Positions 43,215 through 52,580 of a stretch of 64,000 bases of DNA are shown here, piece by piece. Source of the stretch: Nitriliruptor sp040882075 (GTDB lineage Bacteria > Actinomycetota > Nitriliruptoria > Nitriliruptorales > Nitriliruptoraceae). How positions within the stretch are numbered: the first letter of the stretch is position 1; every line of letters starts with the position of its first letter. The stretch spans positions 50,519-114,518 of the forward strand of contig NZ_JBBEBZ010000092.1 of assembly GCF_040882075.1 (NCBI RefSeq), given 5' to 3'. The translations under genes were made by a program, and so were the position numbers. Below the pieces are notes generated by a model. The model saw only the letters and a program-made list of their open reading frames with translations. It did no database searches and was not told the origin of the DNA.

Positions 43215-44381
43215 TCAGCTCGCGGGGGCCTCGTCCTCGACGTAGAGGTAGTACTCCCCGTCGCCTTCCTCCCAGTCCATCTCGACGGCGTTCTTGGTGA
43301 CCGCCGCCTTGCAGAACTGCAGGAACCCCGAGTAGCCGAGGTCCTTCTCGGAGAAGCCCTCTTCACGCTTGCGGAGCTGGTCTTTGAGGCCGGACAGCGG
43401 CGGGTCGCCGCCGAGTTCGACCATCAGCTCCTTGACGGTGCGGCGCAGCAACGCGAAGGCGGCATCCTCGCCGAGCCCCTCGGACGGCAGCTCCACCTCG
43501 GGATCGCCGGGCGCCGACCCCTCGGTCAGGGTGATCACACCGGCACCTTCGAGGTGACGCAGCAGCTCGCGGAACCCGCGGAAGCCCACGTCCTGCTCCG
43601 AGAAGGTGGGGTCCTTGCGGAGCAGAGCGCGCTTGAGGTTCGAGGCCTGGATCGAGCCCCCAGCCGAGGAGGACTGCAGGCCGGCCAGCGTGCGGGTGAT
43701 CTGGCGCTCGAGCGCGCGCAGGTCCTGCTTCTGCGACTTCGAAGCGGGTGCGTCCGGCGTCGCCGACGTGTCGTCCGCAAGCTTCGACGGTCCGGTGGTC
43801 TTGGTCGACGTGGACCCGCGCCCACCGCCACGGCCGCCCTTGTGCGAGCCCTTCTTCTTGCTGCGCGAGGGACCGGGTGACGACGATCCGGAGCGGAGCG
43901 GGACCCCGTCGAGCCGATCGTAGAAGATGAACTCGTCGCACGCCGGCGGCAGCATCGCGGAGGTCGACCCCTTGAGGCCGACACCGATCACGCGCTTGTT
44001 CAGCTCGCGGAGCTTGCCGACGAGCGGGGTGAAGTCGCTGTCACCCGAGACGATGACGTACGTCGACACGAAGTCGCGGGTGAAGGCGAGCTCCATGGCG
44101 TCGACGGCCATCTGGATGTCCGCGGCGTTCTTGCGCACCGAATCGGAGCGCTGCGGGATCTCGATGAGCTCGACGTTGCCGTCGACCATCCCGCGCCGGT
44201 CCTCACGGAACAGGTTCCAGTCCGCGTAGGCCCGCCGGACCACGAGACGGCCGCGTTCGGCCAGCGCCTCGGTCAGCGGTGCGATGTCGAAGCGGTAGCC
44301 GATGTCCCGTGCGCCGATCGACACGTTCTCGTGGTCGATGAACAGCGCGAGACGTTCCTCGGTGGGGTCTGTGTTCGTCAT
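43215..44381 (-). CDS. NYN-domain ribonuclease-like protein with two OST-HTH domains
   Basis: 388 residues. N-terminal NYN/PIN-like domain (about 1-160) with acidic sites LFIDHENVSIGARDI, DIQMAVDAMELAF and VIVSGDSDFTPLVGKLREL; a basic Gly/Ser/Lys linker (about 165-215); then two OST-HTH/LOTUS-type winged helices, one around 225-300 (FSEQDVGFRGFRELLRHLEG) and one around 315-388 (FSEKDLGYSGFLQFCKAAV). LabA/DUF88 proteins of this layout are predicted RNA-handling nucleases. ATG start; a TAGGGT element (44388-44393) six bases before it would give a leaderless message. Confidence 0.9.
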   Translation of the reverse strand: MTNTDPTEERLALFIDHENVSIGARDIGYRFDIAPLTEALAERGRLVVRRAYADWNLFREDRRGMVDGNVELIEIPQRSDSVRKNAADIQMAVDAMELAFTRDFVSTYVIVSGDSDFTPLVGKLRELNKRVIGVGLKGSTSAMLPPACDEFIFYDRLDGVPLRSGSSSPGPSRSKKKGSHKGGRGGGRGSTSTKTTGPSKLADDTSATPDAPASKSQKQDLRALERQITRTLAGLQSSSAGGSIQASNLKRALLRKDPTFSEQDVGFRGFRELLRHLEGAGVITLTEGSAPGDPEVELPSEGLGEDAAFALLRRTVKELMVELGGDPPLSGLKDQLRKREEGFSEKDLGYSGFLQFCKAAVTKNAVEMDWEEGDGEYYLYVEDEAPAS

Positions 44382-44436
44382 GGTGCCACCCTAGCGGCCG
44401 TGGGAGCGCCCCTCGCGGCCGTCGACGCTGCAGCCG

Positions 44437-45465
44437 TCAGCGGCCGGCCTCGGTGGCAGCATCCGCCGCGCGTTCCGCGAGCTCGATGACGAGGCGACCG
44501 AAGGCCTCGAAACCCTCCGCGTCGCCGTACGCCCCCGCCGAGTAGCGCGTGAACACGCCCTCGAGGATGCACGCCAGCTTCCAGTACCCGAACGCCACGT
44601 AGTACGGCAGCTCCGACAGGTCCCGACCCGACACCGACGCGTAGCGCTCGGCGACCTCCGCGCGGGAGGGGAACCCCTCGACCAGCGTCGGGGCGTCGGG
44701 CAGCGGCACCGTGGCGTCGCCCGGCTGGGACCAGTAGACCTGCAGGAGCCCGGCGTCGGCCAGCGGATCACCGAGGGTCGCCAGCTCCCAGTCGAGCACC
44801 GCCTGCACCGCCCCGGTGGCCGGGTCCACGATGACGTTGTCCAGCCGGTAGTCGCCGTGCACGATCGTGGCTGGTCCCTGGTCAGGGATCGCCGCAGCGA
44901 GCCGAGCGTGGACCTCGTCGAGCACCGGCAGATCGCGGGTGCGGGCGGTGGTGAGCTGTCGGTGCCACCGCGACAGTTGCCGGGCGAGGTAGTCCTCCTT
45001 GCGCCCGAGCTCGCCGAGACCGACGTCGTCCGGATCGATCGCGTGCAGCCGGGCGAGCACGTCGACGACGTCCTCGCCCGTCGCGCGACGGACGTCGTGC
45101 GTGAGCGTGCGAGCGGCACCGGCGTCACGGACCACGAGGCCGTCCACGAACGCCATGACGTAGAACGGCGCCCCCGTGACGGACTCGTCGGGCTCGAGGC
45201 CGACCAGCGGAGGGACCGGGACGTCCGAGCCCGCGAGCGCAGCGACGATCCGGTGCTCGCGAGCCACGTCGTGCGCCGACTGGAGCACGCCGTGCAGCGG
45301 TGGGCGACGCAGGATGACGCGGCGACCGGTGGCGTCCGTGACGGTGTAGGTCAGGTTCGACCGGCCCCCCTCGATGACCTCGAAGGTGAGCGGAGGTTCG
45401 AGTTCGGTGCGCTCCCGTAGCCACGCGGTCACGCGGGCCGTGTCGATGCCGTCCGGGGTCGTCAC
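44437..45465 (-). CDS. Phosphotransferase family protein (ACAD10/11-type kinase fold)
   Basis: 342 residues of the APH fold. Motifs: FEVIEGGRSNLTYTVTDATG and VILRRPP (nucleotide loop, Lys replaced by Arg in RRVILRRPP), catalytic loop IVHGDYRLDNVIVD, metal motif VLDWELATLGDPLADAG and a Trp-rich C-terminal part. This subtype is the stand-alone relative of the kinase domain in acyl-CoA dehydrogenase 10/11, thought to phosphorylate 4-hydroxyacyl-CoA; antibiotic phosphorylation is not implied. An acyl-CoA dehydrogenase is at 56.0 kb and an enoyl-CoA hydratase relative at 52.6 kb, not adjacent. GTG start. Confidence 0.85.
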   Translation of the reverse strand: MTTPDGIDTARVTAWLRERTELEPPLTFEVIEGGRSNLTYTVTDATGRRVILRRPPLHGVLQSAHDVAREHRIVAALAGSDVPVPPLVGLEPDESVTGAPFYVMAFVDGLVVRDAGAARTLTHDVRRATGEDVVDVLARLHAIDPDDVGLGELGRKEDYLARQLSRWHRQLTTARTRDLPVLDEVHARLAAAIPDQGPATIVHGDYRLDNVIVDPATGAVQAVLDWELATLGDPLADAGLLQVYWSQPGDATVPLPDAPTLVEGFPSRAEVAERYASVSGRDLSELPYYVAFGYWKLACILEGVFTRYSAGAYGDAEGFEAFGRLVIELAERAADAATEAGR

Positions 45466-45536
45466 GCAGGTCCTCGTCCGCCGTGGAGGGCCGGGACCCT
45501 AGCCTCGCCCCGTCCGCAGCTGACGAGGAGGACCGC

Positions 45537-46772
45537 GTGGAGCGCGACCCGACGCGCGGCCGGGCGACCCGCCTGAGGGGGCGGGTGCGGTCGCTGTTCG
45601 AGACCGGTGGGCTCGGCTTCCGGGACCTCGCGCTCACGCAGGTGGCGTCGACGGCGGCGGACACGCTCGTGGCCATCGCCCTCGCGGGGACGCTGTTCTT
45701 CGGCGTGCCGACCGCCGAGGCGCGCGGGAACGTCGCGCTCTACCTGCTGCTGACGGTCGCCCCCTTCGCCGTCATCGGCCCGCTGCTCGGTCGGATCCTC
45801 GACCGCACCCCGGTCGCGACCCGAGGTGCGCTGGTGGTCGCCGCGATCGGACGGGCGGTCCTGGCCGTGCTGCTGCTCGGCCGGGTGGACTCGTTGTGGC
45901 TGTTCCCGGTGGCCTTCGGCCTGCTCGTCCTCTCCCGCGTCCACGGCATCACCCGCAACGCGCTGCTCCCCCTCGCGCTCGATCGTCCGACCGACCTCGT
46001 GGCTGCCAACGCACGGCTCGCGACCATCGGGGTCGCCGGTGGGGCGATCGCGGTGCCGCTCGGGCTGCTGGCCACCTGGGTGGGGGGCCCAGGAGGCGCG
46101 CTGGCGCTGTCGGCGCTCGCCGCGCTCGCCGCCGCGACCATCGGGCGGCGGCTGCCCGAACCGGACGCGCCGAGCCGACGCATCGTGACGGGCGGCGCGG
46201 TCCGGCTCCACCTCCCGCGGAAGGTGAGGACCGCCCAGATCGCGACCGCCGTCGTCCGGCTGCTGAACGGTTTCCTGCTGCTGCTGCTCGCGTTCGCGTT
46301 CCGCGAGAGCGGGGCCGGCGTCTTCGACTTCGGTGCGGTCCTCGCCGCGGCGGGCGGTGGCTTCGCGATCGCCGCTCTCACGACGCCCCGGCTCGAGCGC
46401 AGGTTACGGGAGGAGCCGATGGTGGTGGCTGCCCTGGCGGTCGAGGCCGGTGCGGCGTTCTCCGCTGGGCAGTGGTTCGGGCTGCCTGCGGCGGCCGGGC
46501 TCGCGTTCGCTGCGGGGTTCGCGTGGGGCGTGGCGAAGCTGTCCTTCGACGGCCTGCTGCAGGGCAGCGTGCCGGCGAGCCGCCGCGGTGCGGCGTTCAC
46601 GCGGTCCGAGACGGTCTTCTCGTTGGCGTGGGTCCTCGGTGCGATCGTGCCGACCGCCCTCCCGCTGCCGGTCGGCTTGGGGCTCCCGTTGGCCGGGTTC
46701 GCGGCGCTCGCCGCGCAGATCGTCTACGTGGGCGTGCTGCTCACGCCGCCCGAGGGCCGTCCCTCGGGCTGA
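45537..46772 (+). CDS. MFS transporter
   Basis: 411 residues with about 12 predicted membrane helices. The MFS A-motif region is visible as IGPLLGRILDRTPVATRGAL between helices 2 and 3. The substrate is not readable. A charged loop with HLPRKVRTAQIATAVVRLL separates the two halves. GTG at 45537 is chosen over a longer frame because GACGAGGAG lies just upstream; TAGCCT at 45500-45505 is a fitting -10 element. Diverges from the phosphotransferase. Confidence 0.85.
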   Translation: MERDPTRGRATRLRGRVRSLFETGGLGFRDLALTQVASTAADTLVAIALAGTLFFGVPTAEARGNVALYLLLTVAPFAVIGPLLGRILDRTPVATRGALVVAAIGRAVLAVLLLGRVDSLWLFPVAFGLLVLSRVHGITRNALLPLALDRPTDLVAANARLATIGVAGGAIAVPLGLLATWVGGPGGALALSALAALAAATIGRRLPEPDAPSRRIVTGGAVRLHLPRKVRTAQIATAVVRLLNGFLLLLLAFAFRESGAGVFDFGAVLAAAGGGFAIAALTTPRLERRLREEPMVVAALAVEAGAAFSAGQWFGLPAAAGLAFAAGFAWGVAKLSFDGLLQGSVPASRRGAAFTRSETVFSLAWVLGAIVPTALPLPVGLGLPLAGFAALAAQIVYVGVLLTPPEGRPSG

Positions 46773-46787
46773 TCGCGCGACCGCCGG

Positions 46788-47807
46788 TCAGCCGACGACG
46801 TCCCACACGTTGCCGCTGGCGAGCAGCTCCTCGAGCCTGCCCTGCCCCTTCTCCTGCGTCGCCTGCGCGACCTGCTCGCGGGCGAGGTCGTCGTACACGG
46901 GTGCCTCGACGTTCCGGAACACCCCGAACGGCGTCGGACCGGTCGGGCTGTGCGCGAGCCGCGACAGCGCGAACGCGGTCGTCGGTTCCGTGCGGTGCGC
47001 GTCGTGGATGACGACCCGGTCCCCCGCCTCCTGCGTCGGGACGATCCGCATCGATCCATCCTCGAGCGCGATCACGGCGGACCCGCCATCGGGTCCGAAG
47101 ACGATCGGCTCGCCCTGGGTGAGCAGGATCTGGTTGAGGTGCTTGGTCTCCTTGTCGCGGACGGCCGCGAAGGCGCCATCGTTGAAGACGTTGCAGTTCT
47201 GGTAGATCTCGACGAACGAGGCGCCCCGGTGCGCGTTGGCGGCCCGGAGCACGTCGGTCAGGTGTTGGCGGTCGGTGTCGAGCGTGCGCGCCACGAAGCT
47301 GGCCTCGGCACCGAGCGCCAGGCTCACCGGGTTCACCGGCCGGTCGATCGAACCCATCGGGGTCGACTTGTGCCGCGACCCGAGCGGGGAGGTCGGTGAG
47401 TACTGGCCCTTGGTCAGCCCGTAGATCTCGTTGTTGAACAGCAGGATCTTGAGGTTGACGTTGCGGCGCAGCGCGTGGATCAGGTGGTTGCCACCGATCG
47501 ACAGCCCGTCCCCGTCACCGGTGACGACCCACACGTCGAGGTCCGGGCGGGTCACGGCGATCCCGGTCGCCACGGCGGGAGCGCGGCCGTGGATCGTGTG
47601 GAACCCGTAGGTGTCGAGGTAGTACGGGAACCGCGACGAGCACCCGATCCCGGAGACGAAGACGGTCGTCTCGGGGCGGGCGCCGAGCTCGGGCAGGAGG
47701 CCCTGGATGGCGGCGAGGATGGCGTAGTCACCGCAACCGGGACACCAGCGGACCTCCTGGTCGGAGGTGAAGTCCTTGCGGGTGAGCTTGCTGTCGTTGT
47801 CGGTCAC
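46788..47807 (-). CDS. korB: 2-oxoacid:ferredoxin oxidoreductase beta subunit
   Basis: 339 residues, thiamine-diphosphate subunit of the 2-oxoglutarate:ferredoxin oxidoreductase. Fe-S/TPP-domain start RWCPGCGDYAILAAIQGL; TPP motif VVTGDGDGLSIGGNHLIHAL with the downstream NNEIYGLTKGQYSPTS; IHGRAPAVATGIA. The C-terminal domain has EIYQNCNVFNDGAF. GTG at 47807 overlaps the korA stop (GTGA). With KorA it replaces or supplements 2-oxoglutarate dehydrogenase and delivers electrons to ferredoxin; other 2-oxoacids are possible. Confidence 0.92.
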   Translation of the reverse strand: MTDNDSKLTRKDFTSDQEVRWCPGCGDYAILAAIQGLLPELGARPETTVFVSGIGCSSRFPYYLDTYGFHTIHGRAPAVATGIAVTRPDLDVWVVTGDGDGLSIGGNHLIHALRRNVNLKILLFNNEIYGLTKGQYSPTSPLGSRHKSTPMGSIDRPVNPVSLALGAEASFVARTLDTDRQHLTDVLRAANAHRGASFVEIYQNCNVFNDGAFAAVRDKETKHLNQILLTQGEPIVFGPDGGSAVIALEDGSMRIVPTQEAGDRVVIHDAHRTEPTTAFALSRLAHSPTGPTPFGVFRNVEAPVYDDLAREQVAQATQEKGQGRLEELLASGNVWDVVG

Positions 47808-49774
47808 GAACGTCCCTCCGCTGGTCCACCTGCGTGGACCGTCTCGCGCGTCCCAGCGACGCGCGCGAACCCCAACCGATCGATGGCGTCGACCAGCTCG
47901 GCCGAGCCGAACGGTTGGCCGCTGACCTTCGAGTAGGGCTGCACGTCGACCAGCGTGCGCGACCGGAGCAGCATCGCCAGCTGTCCGAGGTTGTTCTCGG
48001 GCAGCACGACCGCTCGGTAGGAACGCAGCAGGTCCGGTAGGTCCCGCGGCAGCGGGTTGACGTGCCGCAGGTGGACGCGGGCGACCTTGCGACCGCCGCG
48101 CCGGATCTGGTCGCACGCGGCGTGGATCGGCCCTTGGGTCGACCCCCAGCCGACGACCAGCACCTCGGCGTCGCCGTCGGGGTCGTCCACCTCGAGCGGC
48201 GGGATGCCGGCGGCGACCGCTTCGACCTTGTCCCGCCGCAGCTCGACCATGTGGTGGTGGTTGCCGGCTTCGTAGCTGATGTGCCCGGTGACGTCGGCCT
48301 TCTCGATGCCGCCGAGCCGGTGCTCGAGCCCCGGCGTCCCGGGGACCACCCACGGCCGCGCCAGGGTGTCGGGGTCGCGCAGGTACGGCAGGTAGGTCCC
48401 ATCCGGCCCGTTCGGTTCGGTCGTGAAGTCCGGAGAGAACACGGGCAGGTCGTCGACCTCGGGCAACCGCCACGGTTCGGCGGAGTTGGCCAGGTACCCG
48501 TCGGAGAGGAGCACGACCGGGGTGCGGTAGGTGACCGCGATCCTGCAGGCCTCGATGGCGGCGTCGAAGCAGTCGGCTGGCGACGCTGCGGCGACCACCG
48601 GGAGCGGCGATTCACCGTTCCGCCCGAACAGCACCTGCAGCAGGTCGGACTGCTCGGTCTTGGTCGGCAACCCCGTCGAGGGACCGCCACGCATGACGTC
48701 GACCACGACCATGGGCAGCTCGGTCACGAGGCCGAGCCCCATCGCTTCGGCCTTCAGCGCGATGCCGGGGCCGGAGGACGCGGTCACCGCCAGCGACCCA
48801 CCGAAGGCCGCACCGACCACCGAGCCCATCGCGGCGATCTCGTCCTCGGCCTGGAAGGTCACGACCCCGAAGTGCTTCAGCCGCGCCAGCTCGTGGAGGA
48901 TGTCCGACGCCGGGGTGATCGGGTAGCTGCCGTAGAACAGCGGCAGGCCGCTGCGGTCCGCCGCCGCCACCAGGCCGTACGCGAGCGCCTGGTTGCCGGT
49001 GATGTTGCGGTACCGGCCCGGTGCGAGCGGGGCGGGCTTGACCTCGTAGGTGAACCGGAACGCCTCGGTGGTGTCGCCGTAGTTCCAGCCGGCGTACAGC
49101 GCGGTGAGGTTGGCCTCGGCGATCTCGGGGCGGGTGCGGAACTTGGTGCGCAGCCACTCCTCGGTGCCGGTGATGGGGCGGTGGAACATCCAGGAGACCA
49201 GCCCGAGCGCCAGCATGTTCTTGCAGCGTTCGGCCTCCTTCTTGTTCAGCTCGCCCCGCTCGATGAACGGTTCGAGGGCCCGCAGGGTCAGCTCGCTGAT
49301 CCGCACCTCGTGCACCTGGTAGTCGGTGAGGGTGCCGTCCTCGCGGGGGTCGGTCTCGTAGCCCGCCTTCTGGAGGTTCCTGGTCGAGAACGCGTCGACG
49401 TTGACGATCAGGGTGCCCTGGTTCTTGAGCGCTTCGAGGTGCTTCATGAGCGCCGCGGGGTTCATCGCGACCAGCACGTCGGGCGCGTCACCCGGCGTGT
49501 GCACGTCCGAGTCGGAGAAGTGCAGCTGGAACGAGCTCACCCCCGCGAGCGTGCCGGCGGGAGCGCGGATCTCGGCGGGGAAGTCCGGCAGCGTGGCGAT
49601 GTCGTTGCCGGCGAGGGCCGACTGGGTGGTGAAGCGATCCCCCGTCAGCTGCATCCCATCACCGGAGTCGCCGGCGAAACGGACCACCGCCGACGCGAGC
49701 ACGATCCGCTCCCTCGGTCCTGCTCGATCCCCTGCCGCTGCGTGCCCGTTGGTCCCGACCGGCTCGTCGCTCAC
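47804..49774 (-). CDS. korA: 2-oxoacid:ferredoxin oxidoreductase alpha subunit (gamma-alpha fusion)
   Basis: 656 residues. The gamma domain comes first (FAGDSGDGMQLTGDRF, then LPDFPAEIRAPAGTLAGVS), then the alpha pyrimidine-binding domain (GNQALAYGLVAAADRSGLPL, FYGSYPITPASDILHEL, AEDEIAAMGSVVGAAFGG, SSGPGIALKAEAMGLG), then a C-terminal domain with VLPENNLGQLAMLLR. This fused order is normal for actinobacterial KorA. GTG at 49774 has an AGGGAG seven bases upstream; a 23-residue longer frame lacks conservation. It is the first gene of a korAB pair, as in mycobacteria. Confidence 0.92.
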   Translation of the reverse strand: MSDEPVGTNGHAAAGDRAGPRERIVLASAVVRFAGDSGDGMQLTGDRFTTQSALAGNDIATLPDFPAEIRAPAGTLAGVSSFQLHFSDSDVHTPGDAPDVLVAMNPAALMKHLEALKNQGTLIVNVDAFSTRNLQKAGYETDPREDGTLTDYQVHEVRISELTLRALEPFIERGELNKKEAERCKNMLALGLVSWMFHRPITGTEEWLRTKFRTRPEIAEANLTALYAGWNYGDTTEAFRFTYEVKPAPLAPGRYRNITGNQALAYGLVAAADRSGLPLFYGSYPITPASDILHELARLKHFGVVTFQAEDEIAAMGSVVGAAFGGSLAVTASSGPGIALKAEAMGLGLVTELPMVVVDVMRGGPSTGLPTKTEQSDLLQVLFGRNGESPLPVVAAASPADCFDAAIEACRIAVTYRTPVVLLSDGYLANSAEPWRLPEVDDLPVFSPDFTTEPNGPDGTYLPYLRDPDTLARPWVVPGTPGLEHRLGGIEKADVTGHISYEAGNHHHMVELRRDKVEAVAAGIPPLEVDDPDGDAEVLVVGWGSTQGPIHAACDQIRRGGRKVARVHLRHVNPLPRDLPDLLRSYRAVVLPENNLGQLAMLLRSRTLVDVQPYSKVSGQPFGSAELVDAIDRLGFARVAGTRETVHAGGPAEGRS

Positions 49775-49943
49775 CCTGCACTCCCTGTCGCCGCCCCGTC
49801 GTCCCGAGCCCGGTGCGAGCACGGTGAGGGCCTGCGGTCGCAACCCAGGGTAGGCACCAGCGCCGTAGGCGGAGGGTGAAGGTGGGTGATCGGCTCACCC
49901 ATCCGGCTGGTCGTGCCCCTGCCGCCCACGTCGACGTCGACGG

Positions 49944-51071
49944 CTAGCAGACGGCGCGGAGCGTCGGGTAGGGGTTGATGGCACTCCCCCCACCGGGGTG
50001 GAGCTCGAAGTGGACGTGCGGCGTGCCGCGGGCGTTGCCCGTGTCCCCGTTGGTCGCCGTCTGCTGCCCCGCGGAGACCCGGGCGCCGTTCGAGACGGTG
50101 TGGCTCTGCAGGTGCAGGTACCAGTACTGGTTGCCGTCGCTGCCGCGCAGGATGGCCCAGAGCCCGGCCGAGGGCCCCGGCGACTGGATCGACCAGGTCC
50201 CGCTGACGATCGCGTACACCGGTGTGCCGTACGGCGCCAGGATGTCGGTACCGCGGTGCGAGCGTCCGCCGGAACGCGGCGCGCCCCACGTGTCGCTGAA
50301 CGAGTGTGGCCGTCCGACGGGGCAGGCCTTCCCCGACGAGCTGACCGCGGTGCTGCCACCGCCCGAGCCGGACCTCGCGGTCGGCCCGGACGAGCTGGAC
50401 GCGGGGGCGTCGGATCGGGAGGCCCGGGCCGCAGCGTCGCGTTCCGCGGCTGCCCGCTCGGCGGCCTCCCGACGCCGCTGCTCCTCACGCCGCTGCCGCT
50501 CGCGCTCCTCGGCCTCGAGGCGCCGTTGGAGCTCGGCTGCGCGTGCGAGGTCACGTTGGAGGGTCGCCTGCAGCTCCGCCTGATCGGCGCGGGCCGCTTC
50601 GACCTCCCGGCGTTGTTCGGCCAGGCGCGTCTCGACGGCGGCCAACCGCCGCCGGTCGGCGCCGAGCGACTCGACCTCGCCGAGGTCGGCGACGACGAGG
50701 CGCTCCAGGGTCTGCGCCCGCAGCAGCGCCTCGTTCGGATCGTCGGAGGTCAGGAACACCGTGAGCGGGTCGCGGACCGAACCTCGCTTGAACAGCGCGA
50801 CCACCTGCGCCTGCATGCCCTCCCGGAGCTCGTCGACCGCGATGGCGAGCGACCCGGCCTCCGACTCGAGCCGTTCGGCTTCGGCGCCGAGGGTCGCCAC
50901 GCGCTCCTCGACGGCACCGAGCGCGGCGGTGGCCCGGTCGAGCCGGGACTGGATCTGCTCGCGTTCGGCCCGGACCTCCTGCAGCGACTGCGCCGACGAC
51001 GACAGGGCAGGACCGACGACCAACGCCGTGAGGAGCGCGGCGAGGAGGGGGACGTGCCGGTGCGATCGCAC
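49944..51071 (-). CDS. Secreted M23 peptidase with coiled coil (murein hydrolase-like)
   Basis: 375 residues. Signal peptide (LLAALLTALVVGPALSSSAQ), a long coiled coil (about 30-200, EREQIQSRLDRATAALGAVE onwards), a Ser/Gly/Ala linker, and a LytM/M23 zinc peptidase domain. The zinc ligands fit: His272 and Asp276 in SHRGTDILAP, and HVHFELH (352-358); His320 in WYLHLQ is the probable catalytic His. Such proteins cut peptidoglycan bridges or activate amidases in cell separation. All ligands are intact, so it should be active rather than an EnvC-type activator. GTG at 51071 has no strong ribosome site; an inner start is possible. Confidence 0.88.
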   Translation of the reverse strand: MRSHRHVPLLAALLTALVVGPALSSSAQSLQEVRAEREQIQSRLDRATAALGAVEERVATLGAEAERLESEAGSLAIAVDELREGMQAQVVALFKRGSVRDPLTVFLTSDDPNEALLRAQTLERLVVADLGEVESLGADRRRLAAVETRLAEQRREVEAARADQAELQATLQRDLARAAELQRRLEAEERERQRREEQRRREAAERAAAERDAAARASRSDAPASSSSGPTARSGSGGGSTAVSSSGKACPVGRPHSFSDTWGAPRSGGRSHRGTDILAPYGTPVYAIVSGTWSIQSPGPSAGLWAILRGSDGNQYWYLHLQSHTVSNGARVSAGQQTATNGDTGNARGTPHVHFELHPGGGSAINPYPTLRAVC

Positions 51072-51314
51072 GAGCGAGCTTCGTCCGGGGGCCGGGATCG
51101 GGCTGTGCGAGGTCGGTGACCACCGCCGCGCGGAGGGTACCGCCGGGACACCCGCGCACGTCGCCCGGACCTCGGCGGTCCGTGGGCCACGCGTGGAGCC
51201 CGGTACAGAGCGATCCGTCACGGCCGACCGGACGCTCCGCGCTAGTGTCCGCGCACGATGGACACGGCGTGCGGGCGCCGCCGTGCGAGGCCCCACGCTG
51301 CAACGGAGACCACC

Positions 51315-52550
51315 ATGCGCAGGACCCGCCGGTCGGCCACGCTCTCCGCAGGCTCGCTCCTCCTCGCCTCCCTCACCGCCTGCAGCGGCGGTGGCGCCGA
51401 CGTCGAGAACGATCCGGAGCAGGCGCTGTCCGACGCCATCGAGGCCCTCGCGGACTACGACGGTATCGAGCTCGTGGTGGCGATCGACGGTGACCGCGAA
51501 GCCATCATCGCGGCCTCCGAGGGGGATCTGGACGGGTCCGAGGTGTCGTTGCTCCTCGACAGCTCGATCCAGATCCGCGCCGCCGGTGAGGACGAGACCG
51601 ATGCGCAGGCCGAGGTGATCGTCGACCTGGCCGGACAGCCGGCCTTCGAGCTGCGCTACCTGCCGGAGAGCGAGCTGTTCCTGCGGCTCGACCTCGATGC
51701 CATCAGCGACGCGGTCGACGACCCCTCGTTCGGCGAGAGCATCGAGGAGGCGGTCGACGCGGCCGGGCAGTTCGGGCTCGGCGAGGTCGCCGCGGCGGTC
51801 CGCGACGGCAGCTGGATCAAGCTCACCGGTGTCGAGCAGTTCGCCGAGTTCGCGCGCAGCCCGCGGACCGAGGAGCCGAGCGAGGAGGAGGTCGAGGACG
51901 TCCAAGAACGGATCGTCGGAGCGATGCAGGACTTCCTCGAGAGCGACGTCACCGTGGCCTACCAGGGCGAGGAGGAGGCGGGCGAGCGGGTGACCGCCAC
52001 CACGACGCAGGCCGCGCTGGCGGGGCTGCTCGACGAGATCTCCACCATCGCCAGCGACCTCAGCGGCGTCGACGGCGACCAGTTCGGCCTGGACAGCACC
52101 GCGGGTGAGGGCAGCGACGAACCGGTCGAGATCGACCTCTGGATCGCGGACGGACGCCTCAGCCAGCTGGGGTTCGACCTCTCCGCGCTCGCCGAGGATG
52201 AGGGTGAGGGCGCCCCGGAGGGCACGTTCCTGCTGGTCGCGATCGACGAGTTCGACGGGTCGGTCACCGCGCCGGACGAGTCGACCGAGGTGGACCTGTT
52301 CGCGATCTTCGGGACCCTGATGGGTGGCGGGCTCGGCGGGATGGACGCCGGTGCGCTCGAGATCGAACGAGGGCCAGGACAGCTCGACGACGAGGGCGCG
52401 CTCGACGAGGGCGAGCCCGCGGACGGCGGCGACCCGCTCGGTGGGGACTGCATCCCGCAGGAGCAGATCGACCAGCTCACCGGAGGCGACCCCGACGCTG
52501 AAGCCGAGCTGCAGGGCGCGATCGACGCGGGCCTGATCGAGGTCTGCTGA
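51315..52550 (+). CDS. Secreted lipoprotein, function unknown
   Basis: 411 residues. Lipoprotein signal RRTRRSATLSAGSLLLASLTACSGG with lipobox SLTAC (given here in part). The mature protein is strongly acidic with mixed alpha/beta character and begins GGGADVENDPEQALSDAIEAL; a mid-protein stretch VTVAYQGEEEAGERVTATTT resembles lipoproteins of the LppX/LprG-type shape, but no family is certain. The end has a short Cys pair (GGDCIPQEQ and EVC). ATG at 51315 follows GGAG; an upstream frame from 51258 is not supported. It diverges from the M23 peptidase. Confidence 0.72.
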   Translation: MRRTRRSATLSAGSLLLASLTACSGGGADVENDPEQALSDAIEALADYDGIELVVAIDGDREAIIAASEGDLDGSEVSLLLDSSIQIRAAGEDETDAQAEVIVDLAGQPAFELRYLPESELFLRLDLDAISDAVDDPSFGESIEEAVDAAGQFGLGEVAAAVRDGSWIKLTGVEQFAEFARSPRTEEPSEEEVEDVQERIVGAMQDFLESDVTVAYQGEEEAGERVTATTTQAALAGLLDEISTIASDLSGVDGDQFGLDSTAGEGSDEPVEIDLWIADGRLSQLGFDLSALAEDEGEGAPEGTFLLVAIDEFDGSVTAPDESTEVDLFAIFGTLMGGGLGGMDAGALEIERGPGQLDDEGALDEGEPADGGDPLGGDCIPQEQIDQLTGGDPDAEAELQGAIDAGLIEVC

Positions 52551-52580
52551 CCACGCCAGCCGTCCACCGAGGGAGCCGCC

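Noticed and set aside
44437..45465. Aminoglycoside resistance kinase
   Set aside because: The fold is APH-like, but the motif set fits the acyl-CoA-dehydrogenase-linked kinase family, and no resistance context exists.
48062..49879. 605-codon frame antisense to korA
   Set aside because: Arg/Gly/His-rich shadow; korA on the other strand has all family motifs.
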